Assembly: GCF_000820225.1 (NCBI RefSeq)
Contig: NZ_CDDK01000002.1
Location: forward strand, 110,883 to 174,882
Reading direction: 5' to 3'
Source of the DNA: Aeromonas veronii bv. veronii
GTDB taxonomy: Bacteria > Pseudomonadota > Gammaproteobacteria > Enterobacterales > Aeromonadaceae
Length of the DNA: 64,000 bases
The position numbers were made by a program, and so were the translations under genes. The notes beneath the pieces are model-generated. The model was not told the DNA's origin, did not search any database, and saw only the letters and a program-made list of their open reading frames with translations. The first letter of the stretch is position 1, and each line of letters begins with the position of its first letter. Shown piece after piece: positions 57,626 to 64,000 of this stretch.

Positions 57626-58408
57626 TTAACCGCCTGTCGACAGGAAATCCACAACCAATTTGTTGAACAGAGCCGGTTTTTCCGCATGCAACCAGTGGCC
57701 GGTACCCGCGATGACACGCACCTTTGCCGCCGGGAATTGGGCCAGTGCCGTCTCGCTGTATTGGAGCTGCATATAGTCAGAATTCCCCCCCTTGATAAAG
57801 AGCACAGGCCCCTCGAAGCGATGCTCATCCTCTGGCCAGCCCATGATGTTGGCGTAGTTTTGCTCAAGGGCGGGCACATTGAAGCGCCAACCCCAGCCAT
57901 GCTCGCCTCTGGCGAAGGATTTGAGCAGGAACTGGCGCACCCCGGCGAGCTCGATATGCTGCGCCAGCATGGCTTCCGCTTCACTACGGCTTTGCGGCGG
58001 CGTGCGCAGTGTGGCGTTGAGTCCGGCGAACACATTCTGGTGGCGGGAGTGGGGATAGGCGACTGGCGCCATGTCGGCGACGACCAGCTTGGTCACCCGC
58101 GCTGGCGCCAGCTTGGCGACCTGCATCCCTACCTTGCCGCCCATCGAGTGGCCAATCAGGGTCGCTTCGGCAATATTCAGCCGATCCATCAGGGTCAGGA
58201 TGTCGCCAGCTTGGGCCGGATAGCTCATCTCGCTGCTATGAAAGGAGGCGCCGTGGTTGCGCAGATCGACGCTGATGACCCGGTACTGTTCGCAGAGGGC
58301 ACGGGCCAGCAGGCCGAGGTTGTCGAGGCTGCCGAACAGCCCGTGGATCAGAATGACCGCCGGCCCCTGACCCTGCTCCTTGAAGTTCAATATGCTGTTT
58401 TGTTGCAA
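57626..58408 (-). CDS. ybfF: Alpha/beta hydrolase YbfF (esterase)
   Basis: A 260-residue alpha/beta hydrolase. HGLFGSLDNLG (residues about 22-32) forms the oxyanion region, the nucleophile elbow is GHSMGG (Ser near 94), and the catalytic His is in GTGHWLHAEKP near residue 240. It matches E. coli YbfF, an esterase active on acyl-CoA and malonyl-CoA substrates in vitro. It is divergent from seqA, as in E. coli. Confidence 0.92.
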   Translation of the reverse strand: MQQNSILNFKEQGQGPAVILIHGLFGSLDNLGLLARALCEQYRVISVDLRNHGASFHSSEMSYPAQAGDILTLMDRLNIAEATLIGHSMGGKVGMQVAKLAPARVTKLVVADMAPVAYPHSRHQNVFAGLNATLRTPPQSRSEAEAMLAQHIELAGVRQFLLKSFARGEHGWGWRFNVPALEQNYANIMGWPEDEHRFEGPVLFIKGGNSDYMQLQYSETALAQFPAAKVRVIAGTGHWLHAEKPALFNKLVVDFLSTGG

Positions 58409-58616
58409 AATGACACCTTGTCGGTCGTGGGTGCGTATCGCTGTTTTATTTAACGCACTGGAAGGAAAAGGATTTCGTCCAATGGATTGGGATTTTATGT
58501 GGTTTTTTTTCTAAAAAATCCCGTCCGGATCGGCTATCAGTGCGGCTGATCACACACTTGGCCCGCTATTATGCCGTATTCTCGATGAGATTCATGTACA
58601 TCTGCCAGCCCCTTGC

Positions 58617-58645
58617 TTGGGCTGTCGGGTTTGCCTATGTATAAT
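58617..58645 (+). promoter_or_regulatory. Sigma70 promoter of seqA
   Basis: TTGGGC (58617-58622), a 17-base spacer, and a perfect TATAAT (58640-58645) lie about 40 bases before the seqA start. A TG step just before -10 strengthens it. Confidence 0.72.
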
Positions 58646-58682
58646 CGCCGCATCCGAATTTCGACGAGTCCAGCGCATCCCT

Positions 58683-59192
58683 ATGAAAACCATCGAGCTT
58701 GATGACGATCTCTACTTCTATATCGCCAGCCAGACCCGGCACATTGGTGAGAGTGCCTCCGATATCCTGCGCCGTCTGCTGGAACAGCCTGCTCACCAAC
58801 GTGTGCCGGTTGCCGAGCCCGTTGCTGTCGCGCAGCCCAGTACCGTAGCCACCCAACAAGGGCTGCAAGCCTTGCTCGATTCTGGTGAGCTGCAAAAAGA
58901 AGAGAAGTCCATCAACCGCTTCATGCTGGTGCTGAGTACCCTCTACCGGGATAACCCGGAAGGCTTTACCCAGGCCACCGAAATCAAGGGGCGCAAGCGC
59001 GTCTATTTCTCGCAGGATCCCGAGGCTCTGCGTGCCAGTGGCAGCACCACCAAGCCCAAGCCGGTACCGGAGACCCCGTTCTGGGTAATCACCAACACCA
59101 ACACCAGCCGCAAGCAGAATATGGTGGCCCAGCTGATGGCCAGCATGGGCTATGGCGAAGAGGTGATCGCGCAGGTGTGTGGCGCCATTTAA
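58683..59192 (+). CDS. seqA: Negative modulator of replication initiation SeqA
   Basis: A 169-residue DNA-binding protein. The N-terminal oligomerisation segment [19 protein letters not shown] (about 1-19) and [10 protein letters not shown] (about 25-34) match SeqA. The C-terminal domain (about 80-169), with [16 protein letters not shown], binds hemimethylated GATC. It sequesters new origins and restrains DnaA. The start Met at 58683 fits; the longer frame to 58617 overlaps the promoter. pgm follows 58 bases later, as in E. coli. Confidence 0.95.
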   Translation: MKTIELDDDLYFYIASQTRHIGESASDILRRLLEQPAHQRVPVAEPVAVAQPSTVATQQGLQALLDSGELQKEEKSINRFMLVLSTLYRDNPEGFTQATEIKGRKRVYFSQDPEALRASGSTTKPKPVPETPFWVITNTNTSRKQNMVAQLMASMGYGEEVIAQVCGAI

Positions 59193-59250
59193 CGATTCTT
59201 CAAGACTCAGGCCTTGCCCGGCAAGGCCGCCATTACGCAAGGAAAACGCC

Positions 59251-60900
59251 ATGGCTCAGCATTCCCACGCCGGTCAACCGGCCCGTTTAAGCGATCTGAC
59301 CAACATCCCCCGTCTGGTCAGCGCCTACTACCTCAACAAGCCGGACATGAGCCGCCCCGAGCAGCGGGTTGCCTTCGGTACCTCCGGCCACCGTGGCAGC
59401 GCCCTGCACAGCGCCTTTACCGAATCCCATATTCTGGCGGTGACCCAGGCGCTGGTGGAGTATCGCCAGCAGGCCGGCATCACTGGCCCGCTGTTTGTCG
59501 GCATGGATACCCACGCCCTGTCCGAATCCGCTTTTGCCAGCGCCGTCGAAGTGCTGGCCGCCAACGGCGTTGAAACTCGCATTCAAGCCGGTATGGGCTT
59601 TACCCCGACCCCGGTCATCTCTCACGCCATCCTGCGCCACAATGCAGGCAAACCGGCTGCCCGTGCTGACGGTGTGGTGATCACTCCGTCCCACAACCCT
59701 CCGGAAGATGGTGGCTTCAAGTACAACCCGCCCCATGGTGGCCCCGCCGAAGGGGAGATCACCAAGTGGGTGGAAGACCGCGCCAACGCCATTCTGGAAG
59801 CGGGTCTGGCTGGCGTGAAACGGATGCCGTTTGCCGAAGCCCTCAAGAGCCCGTTCGTGGTGGAGCACGACTATGTCACCCCTTATGTGGATGATCTGAA
59901 GAACGTGCTGGACATGGACGCCATCAAGAATGCGGGCATCAAGATCGGTGTCGATCCGCTGGGCGGCTCCGGCGTTGCCTACTGGGACGTCATCGCCAAG
60001 ACCTATGGCCTGAATATCGAGGTGGTGAACTACAAGGTCGACCCGACCTTCTCCTTCATGACCCTGGATAAAGACGGCAAGATCCGGATGGACTGCTCCA
60101 GCCCGTTCGCTATGGCCAGTCTGATTGCCCTCAAGGACAAGTTCGACATCGCCCTTGGCAACGACCCTGACTACGACCGTCACGGCATCGTTACCAAGTC
60201 CGGCCTGATGAACCCGAACCATTACCTGGCGGTGGCAATCCAGTATCTGTTTACCCATCGCACCGGCTGGTCTGCGGATGCGGCCGTTGGCAAGACGCTG
60301 GTCTCTTCCTCCATGATCGACCGGGTTGCCGGCGAGATTGGCCGCACCCTGAAAGAGGTGCCGGTCGGCTTCAAGTGGTTCGTGGATGGCCTCTACAGCG
60401 GCGAGTTTGGCTTTGGCGGCGAAGAGAGCGCGGGCGCCTCCTTCCTGCGCAAAGATGGTACCGTCTGGACCACCGACAAGGATGGTTTCATTCTGGCGCT
60501 GCTGGCAGCGGAAATTCTGGCGGTGACCGGCAAGGATCCGCAGGCTCATTACGACGTACTGGAAGCCAAATTTGGCCGCTCCAGCTATCGCCGTATCGAC
60601 GCCCCGGCCAACAGCGCCCAGAAAGCGGTGCTCTCCAAGCTGGATCCGGCACTGGTAGAAGCCTCAACGCTTGCCGGTGAGCCCATCATCGCCAAGCTGA
60701 CCAAGGCGCCGGGCAACGATGCCGCCATCGGCGGCCTCAAGGTGGTGACCGAGAACGGCTGGTTCGCGGCGCGCCCCTCCGGCACCGAGTCCATCTACAA
60801 GATCTATATGGAGAGCTTCAAGGGCGACGCGCACCTCGACCTCATCCAGCAGGAAGCCCAGCAGATCGTCTCCGCGGCACTGGCCAAGGCCGGCGTATAA
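59251..60900 (+). CDS. pgm: Phosphoglucomutase (alpha-D-glucose specific)
   Basis: A 549-residue phosphohexomutase that interconverts glucose-1- and glucose-6-phosphate. The phosphoserine loop is [11 protein letters not shown] (near residue 145), the metal loop is NDPDYDRHG (near 310), the sugar loop is GEESAGAS (near 393), and the phosphate loop is RPSGTE (near 510). Length is close to E. coli Pgm (546). It likely shares the seqA transcript, as in E. coli. Confidence 0.97.
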   Translation: MAQHSHAGQPARLSDLTNIPRLVSAYYLNKPDMSRPEQRVAFGTSGHRGSALHSAFTESHILAVTQALVEYRQQAGITGPLFVGMDTHALSESAFASAVEVLAANGVETRIQAGMGFTPTPVISHAILRHNAGKPAARADGVVITPSHNPPEDGGFKYNPPHGGPAEGEITKWVEDRANAILEAGLAGVKRMPFAEALKSPFVVEHDYVTPYVDDLKNVLDMDAIKNAGIKIGVDPLGGSGVAYWDVIAKTYGLNIEVVNYKVDPTFSFMTLDKDGKIRMDCSSPFAMASLIALKDKFDIALGNDPDYDRHGIVTKSGLMNPNHYLAVAIQYLFTHRTGWSADAAVGKTLVSSSMIDRVAGEIGRTLKEVPVGFKWFVDGLYSGEFGFGGEESAGASFLRKDGTVWTTDKDGFILALLAAEILAVTGKDPQAHYDVLEAKFGRSSYRRIDAPANSAQKAVLSKLDPALVEASTLAGEPIIAKLTKAPGNDAAIGGLKVVTENGWFAARPSGTESIYKIYMESFKGDAHLDLIQQEAQQIVSAALAKAGV

Positions 60901-60931
60901 GCCACCTTCCAGTCACTGACCGCTGACTAAA

Positions 60932-60960
60932 AAGAGGAGCCGCAATGGCTCCTCTTGTTT
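60932..60960. terminator. Terminator between pgm and the DMT exporter
   Basis: A 10-bp stem (60932-60941 with 60947-60956) and five-base loop, with T and A runs at its feet. Confidence 0.82.
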
Positions 60961-60986
60961 ATGCATGGGGTGAGGTGGTCTGGTGT

Positions 60987-61868
60987 TTACACCTCGTTAC
61001 AGATCCCTGTACTCGCTCGGCGGGCTTGCCAACGTTTGAAGAAGGAGCGTGCTGGCAGTTTCATCAGGAACAGGGAGAGCAGGATCACCCCGATGCCGAT
61101 CCACTGGCTGACATCCAGGGTTTCACCCACCATCAATACCCCAAGCGACACAGCCATCATGGGATTGGTGAGGGCCAGCATGCCCATCACCTCCGGGCCG
61201 TGGTGCTTTAATCCCCACAACCAGGCCCAGTAGCCCAGCGCGGTGTTGAGCAGGATCAACCAGAGCAATCCCGGCACACTGGCCGGATCCGGTAACGGCA
61301 TTGGGCCAGCCAGCCACCAGGCGAGCGGGATCAGCATCAAGCCCCCAAGCAGCAATTGCCAGGCGGTCAGCGCCAGCAGATCGTTTACCGGCCAGTGGCG
61401 CATCCAGCGGCTGGATTGGCCGATCAGCACTGTGGCCAGCATGGCGCATGCAACTCCGACAGGATCCAGATTGGCAGAGGGGTTGAGCAACAGTAATACC
61501 CCAGCCAACCCCATCAATCCCAGCAGTAGCCATTTCAGGCTCGGTCGTGTGCCATCTTGCAACCAGGCCAGTAGCATCAGCACCAGCGGCAGGGTGGCAC
61601 CAAGTGTACCTGCTACTGCCCCCGGCAGCCGGAAGGCTGCCACAAACAGCAAAGCGAAGAAGGCGGCAATGTTGCAAAACGCCAACAGGAACTGCTTGCC
61701 CCAGGGCAGAGGCGGCATGCGCGGATGCAACAGTAACAAGAGCAGCCCGGCAGGCAGTGCCCGCCATACGGCAACCCAGTAGGGCGAGTAGTCAGTCAGG
61801 TAGAGGCTGACGACAGCATAGGTGCTGCCCCACAGCAGTGGAGCCAGCAAGGCGATCAGCATTGGCAT
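60987..61868 (-). CDS. EamA/DMT-superfamily inner-membrane exporter
   Basis: A 293-residue protein with about 10 membrane segments and two EamA repeats (residues about 5-140 and 150-285). LLWGSTYAVVSLYL at the N terminus and LGWGVGVILLSLFLMKLP-like end segments fit drug/metabolite transporters. The substrate is unknown. It is divergent from a MarR gene with shared operators, so expression is probably controlled by that repressor in response to a small molecule. Confidence 0.87.
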   Translation of the reverse strand: MPMLIALLAPLLWGSTYAVVSLYLTDYSPYWVAVWRALPAGLLLLLLHPRMPPLPWGKQFLLAFCNIAAFFALLFVAAFRLPGAVAGTLGATLPLVLMLLAWLQDGTRPSLKWLLLGLMGLAGVLLLLNPSANLDPVGVACAMLATVLIGQSSRWMRHWPVNDLLALTAWQLLLGGLMLIPLAWWLAGPMPLPDPASVPGLLWLILLNTALGYWAWLWGLKHHGPEVMGMLALTNPMMAVSLGVLMVGETLDVSQWIGIGVILLSLFLMKLPARSFFKRWQARRASTGICNEV

Positions 61869-61884
61869 TATTTATCTCTTCGTA

Positions 61885-61906
61885 AAGTATCTTCAAGTGA
61901 AGATAA
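61885..61906. promoter_or_regulatory. Operator 1 for the MarR regulator
   Basis: AAGTATCT-N7-AAGATAA, centred on the palindrome TATCTTCAAGTGAAGATA. The same pattern with identical spacing recurs at 61932-61953. Confidence 0.75.
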
Positions 61907-61931
61907 ATTAGCGCCAAATTGATTTATCATC

Positions 61932-61953
61932 AAGTATCTCGATATAAAGATAA
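61932..61953. promoter_or_regulatory. Operator 2 for the MarR regulator
   Basis: AAGTATCT-N7-AAGATAA again. Its centre is 47 bp from operator 1 and close to the MarR start, fitting autorepression. Confidence 0.68.
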
Positions 61954-61963
61954 GTAGTTGGCG

Positions 61964-62446
61964 ATGGAATCAGATCATGTAGACCTGCTGCTGGCTCAGT
62001 GGGCCCGGCAGCGACCGGATCTCGACTGTTCTCCTATGGGGGTGCTGGGTCGGGTAGCCCGGATGGCGGCAATTGCCGGTCGTGAGGTGAGTGAAGAGCT
62101 CAAGGAGTGCGGCTTGCTTGGCACGGACTTCGACATTTTGGCGACCCTGCGTCGGTCGGGTGAGCCACTGACGCCGACAGTGCTCTACCAGTCGGCCATG
62201 TTGAGTTCGGGTGCCATGACGGCCCGGCTCGACAAGCTGGCCGAGCGGGGACTGATAGAGCGGCAAGCGGCGCCCAGCGATCGGCGCAGCCTGCTGGTCT
62301 GCCTGACCGAATCGGGCAAAGCGCTCATTGACCGGGCGGTTGAGCTGCACGTGGCCAACGAGCGTCGCCTGCTGGCGCCACTGACCGAGGCGGAGCAGGC
62401 TCAGTTAGCGGCACTGCTCAAACGCTGGTTGCTGGAAAACGAATAA
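61964..62446 (+). CDS. MarR-family transcriptional regulator
   Basis: A 160-residue MarR-type winged-helix protein. The DNA-binding region (residues about 50-115) has TDFDILATLRRSGEPLTPT, SGAMTARLDKLAERGLI (recognition helix) and the wing block APSDRRSLLVCLTESG. Helices at both ends form the dimer. It is divergent from the DMT exporter and likely represses it and itself. The ATG at 61964 is preferred; a TTG two codons earlier is possible. Confidence 0.9.
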   Translation: MESDHVDLLLAQWARQRPDLDCSPMGVLGRVARMAAIAGREVSEELKECGLLGTDFDILATLRRSGEPLTPTVLYQSAMLSSGAMTARLDKLAERGLIERQAAPSDRRSLLVCLTESGKALIDRAVELHVANERRLLAPLTEAEQAQLAALLKRWLLENE

Positions 62447-62476
62447 CAAAAACGGGCCAGCAGGCCCGTTTTTGTT
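62445..62476. terminator. Bidirectional terminator between the MarR gene and mltB
   Basis: A perfect 14-bp stem (62445-62458 with 62463-62476), loop AGCA, with A and T runs in the arms. Confidence 0.92.
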
Positions 62477-62494
62477 GGCAAATCAGTGCTTGAC

Positions 62495-63586
62495 TCAGTA
62501 ACCGCCTTTGGCCTCTTTCACCGCCAGCCCCAGCTGCCACACCGCCATGGCGTAGTGGGTGCTGTGGTTGTAGCGGGTGATGGTGTAGAAGTTGGGCAGG
62601 CCGTACCAGTATTGGTAGCCGGTGCCTACATCGAGGCGTAGCAGGCTCGACTCGCTGTGGTTGCCTAGGCTGCTGGTGGGGGTCAGCCCTGCGCGGCGCA
62701 GGGTGGCGACCCGGTAGCGGGTCTGGAAGCCATGCTCATAGCCGGGCAGTTGGCCCTGACCGCGCACCGCCACCGGTTGGCCTTTCTCCCAGCCGTGGGC
62801 CTTGAAGTAGTTGGCGACGCTGCCGATGGCATCTACCGGATCCCACAGGTTGGTGTGGCCGTTGCCGTCAAAGTCCACCGCATAGCGCTGGAAGCTGGAG
62901 GGCATAAACTGGCCGTAGCCCATGGCGCCCGCATAGGAGCCCTTGGGTTCGGTGGGGTCCATCCCCTCGTCGCGGGTCATCACCAGGAAGGCTTCCAATT
63001 CGCTCGTGAAGAACTCGGCGCGGCGCGGGTAATCAAACGCCAGGGTGGCCAGTGCATCCAGAATGCGGGTCTTGCCCATCACCCGGCCCCAGCGGGTCTC
63101 GACCCCGATAATGCCGACGATGATCTCCGGCGGCACCCCGTAGATCTGCTCCGCCCGGTTCAGCTCGCTTGCGTATTCACGCCAGAAGTTGACGCCGTTC
63201 TGTACGTTGTCGGGGGTGATGAACTTGGCGCGATAGCGGTTCCAGGCGCCGGTCGGGCCGGTGGGCTTGGCGGTGGTCGGCGCCTGGGCATCCATCAGGC
63301 GGATGATCCAGTCGTAACGCTCTGCCTGTGCCAGCACCTGATGCAGCTGGGCGTTGTCAAAACCGTGCTTCTCGACCATCTTCTGGACGAACCGGTCCAC
63401 GTTGGGGCGGTTGGCGAAGTCCCCCTTGCTAACCCCTTGTGTATAAACGGGTTTGCTCGATGGCGCCTGATTGATAAAGGCGCTCTTGGGCTGGGGGACT
63501 ACCACGGGCTTTGGCGCTGGGGCGCTGCTGCAGCCACCGAGCAGGGGGAATAACGACAGAGTGAGAAGAGAGGCAAGGCGACGCAT
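62495..63586 (-). CDS. mltB: Membrane-bound lytic murein transglycosylase B
   Basis: A 363-residue lipoprotein that cleaves peptidoglycan glycan strands to anhydro-muropeptides. The lipobox is LLGGC (anchored Cys near residue 19), followed by a Pro/Ala-rich linker. The catalytic Glu lies in YGVPPEIIVGIIGVETRWGR, near residue 165, and YAGAMGYGQFMPSSFQRYAV and the later AVWQLGLAV block are typical of MltB. Length equals E. coli MltB (361) closely. The start is the ATG at 63586; the extension to 63637 is not supported. Confidence 0.95.
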   Translation of the reverse strand: MRRLASLLTLSLFPLLGGCSSAPAPKPVVVPQPKSAFINQAPSSKPVYTQGVSKGDFANRPNVDRFVQKMVEKHGFDNAQLHQVLAQAERYDWIIRLMDAQAPTTAKPTGPTGAWNRYRAKFITPDNVQNGVNFWREYASELNRAEQIYGVPPEIIVGIIGVETRWGRVMGKTRILDALATLAFDYPRRAEFFTSELEAFLVMTRDEGMDPTEPKGSYAGAMGYGQFMPSSFQRYAVDFDGNGHTNLWDPVDAIGSVANYFKAHGWEKGQPVAVRGQGQLPGYEHGFQTRYRVATLRRAGLTPTSSLGNHSESSLLRLDVGTGYQYWYGLPNFYTITRYNHSTHYAMAVWQLGLAVKEAKGGY

Positions 63587-63691
63587 AGGGTTCTCAAAGA
63601 GACTGATAAAAGTGTCGCAATGGTAAAACATTGTCATCCGGGCGCAAGTGTTCCGTGCGCCTTGTTTGCCGCCAATTCATCGTGCGATGGA

Positions 63692-64000
63692 TTAGCCCTT
63701 CTGTGAGGGCTGTGCTGTTTCGCGCTGGGGGGGACGCAGGGTGTGGTAACCGCTCCAGAGTCGGGTCAGGGTGGTAATGGCGCAGAGCAGGGCAAAGCCG
63801 TAGGCGAGCGGGGCGAAGGCGGTGGGCCACAGGCACATCAGCACAAAGAGGGCGATGGTTTCGCTCCCCTCGGTGAGGCCGCCCAGATAGTAGAGGGATT
63901 TGTGGTGGTAGACCGGATTGTCGATCCCCCGCTTGCCCGCCATGATGGCAAACGCCAGAAAGCTCGAGCCGGTGCCCATAAAGGCAAACAGCAGGGTGGC
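63692..64000 (-). CDS. CDP-alcohol phosphatidyltransferase family protein, C-terminal part
   Basis: The frame is open through the right edge of the window; at least 102 residues are visible and the N-terminal part with the catalytic Asp motif is missing. The block LGGLTEGSETIALF and three hydrophobic segments suggest a CDP-alcohol phosphatidyltransferase, which makes phospholipid or phosphate-linked alcohols in the inner membrane. The substrate cannot be told from this part. It ends 105 bases downstream in genome orientation of the mltB start, on the same strand. Confidence 0.72.
   Translation of the reverse strand, partial: ATLLFAFMGTGSSFLAFAIMAGKRGIDNPVYHHKSLYYLGGLTEGSETIALFVLMCLWPTAFAPLAYGFALLCAITTLTRLWSGYHTLRPPQRETAQPSQKG

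Overview
The window looks like a chromosomal segment of an Aeromonas species (Aeromonadales, Gammaproteobacteria). This rests on high GC with strong third-position bias, enterobacterial-type gene clusters (yffB-dapE-ypfN, bioA/bioBFCD, nagBAC/nagE, ybfF-ybfE-fldA-fur, seqA-pgm, yiaWV) in Aeromonas/Vibrio-like arrangements, and a phosphoethanolamine transferase that resembles the MCR-3 family. I see no rRNA, tRNA, CRISPR array, insertion sequence or prophage. The genus call is an inference from protein resemblance, not from a search.

Layout. 0.2-3.2 kb: yffB-dapE-M15 peptidase-ypfN operon and a small unknown gene. 3.4-8.6 kb: anaerobic C4-dicarboxylate transport (dcuC and dcuB), each with an FNR-like box about 41.5 bp ahead of a plausible start of transcription, plus an M20 peptidase and a PP-loop ATPase. 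8.8-12.5 kb: an orphan solute-binding protein, asnS, a small membrane protein, and a HAMP sensor with a single CxxCH haem motif. 12.6-17.9 kb: complete biotin cluster (bioA divergent from bioBFCD) with a BirA-like operator between. 18.0-23.6 kb: htpX, a chemoreceptor, a MOSC-reductase-ferredoxin fusion, and another orphan binding protein. 23.8-29.0 kb: a two-gene operon joining a GltD-like iron-sulfur flavoprotein to pyruvate:ferredoxin oxidoreductase.

29.05-29.9 kb is a short AT-rich island with one unknown two-TM protein. 30-37.7 kb: yeeZ, yciA, a yafD-like lipoprotein, grxA, dacB, radD and the yiaWV efflux pair. 37.9-41.9 kb: a CstA/BtsT-family transporter next to its likely pyruvate-sensing two-component system BtsSR, with a CRP-like site and direct repeats between them. 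42.0-42.2 kb: a structured RNA candidate. 42.2-45.3 kb: an HD-GYP protein, then an eptA/mcr-3-like gene preceded by a near-perfect PmrA box. 45.4-53.1 kb: chitin-sugar module (nagC, nagA, nagB, nagE, secreted GH20 hexosaminidase) with NagC-like and CRP-like sites between nagB and nagE. 53.4-61 kb: glnS, fur, a DUF4442 gene inserted beside fur, fldA, ybfE, DUF2788, ybfF, seqA and pgm. 61-64 kb: a DMT exporter with a divergent MarR regulator and two matching operators, mltB, and a partial CDP-alcohol phosphatidyltransferase.

Most of the segment is conserved housekeeping. No wholly new multi-gene system stands out. The best leads are the structured RNA at 42.07-42.15 kb, the cytochrome-type HAMP sensor, the MOSC-reductase fusion, the flavoprotein-PFOR operon, and several well-formed operator sites.
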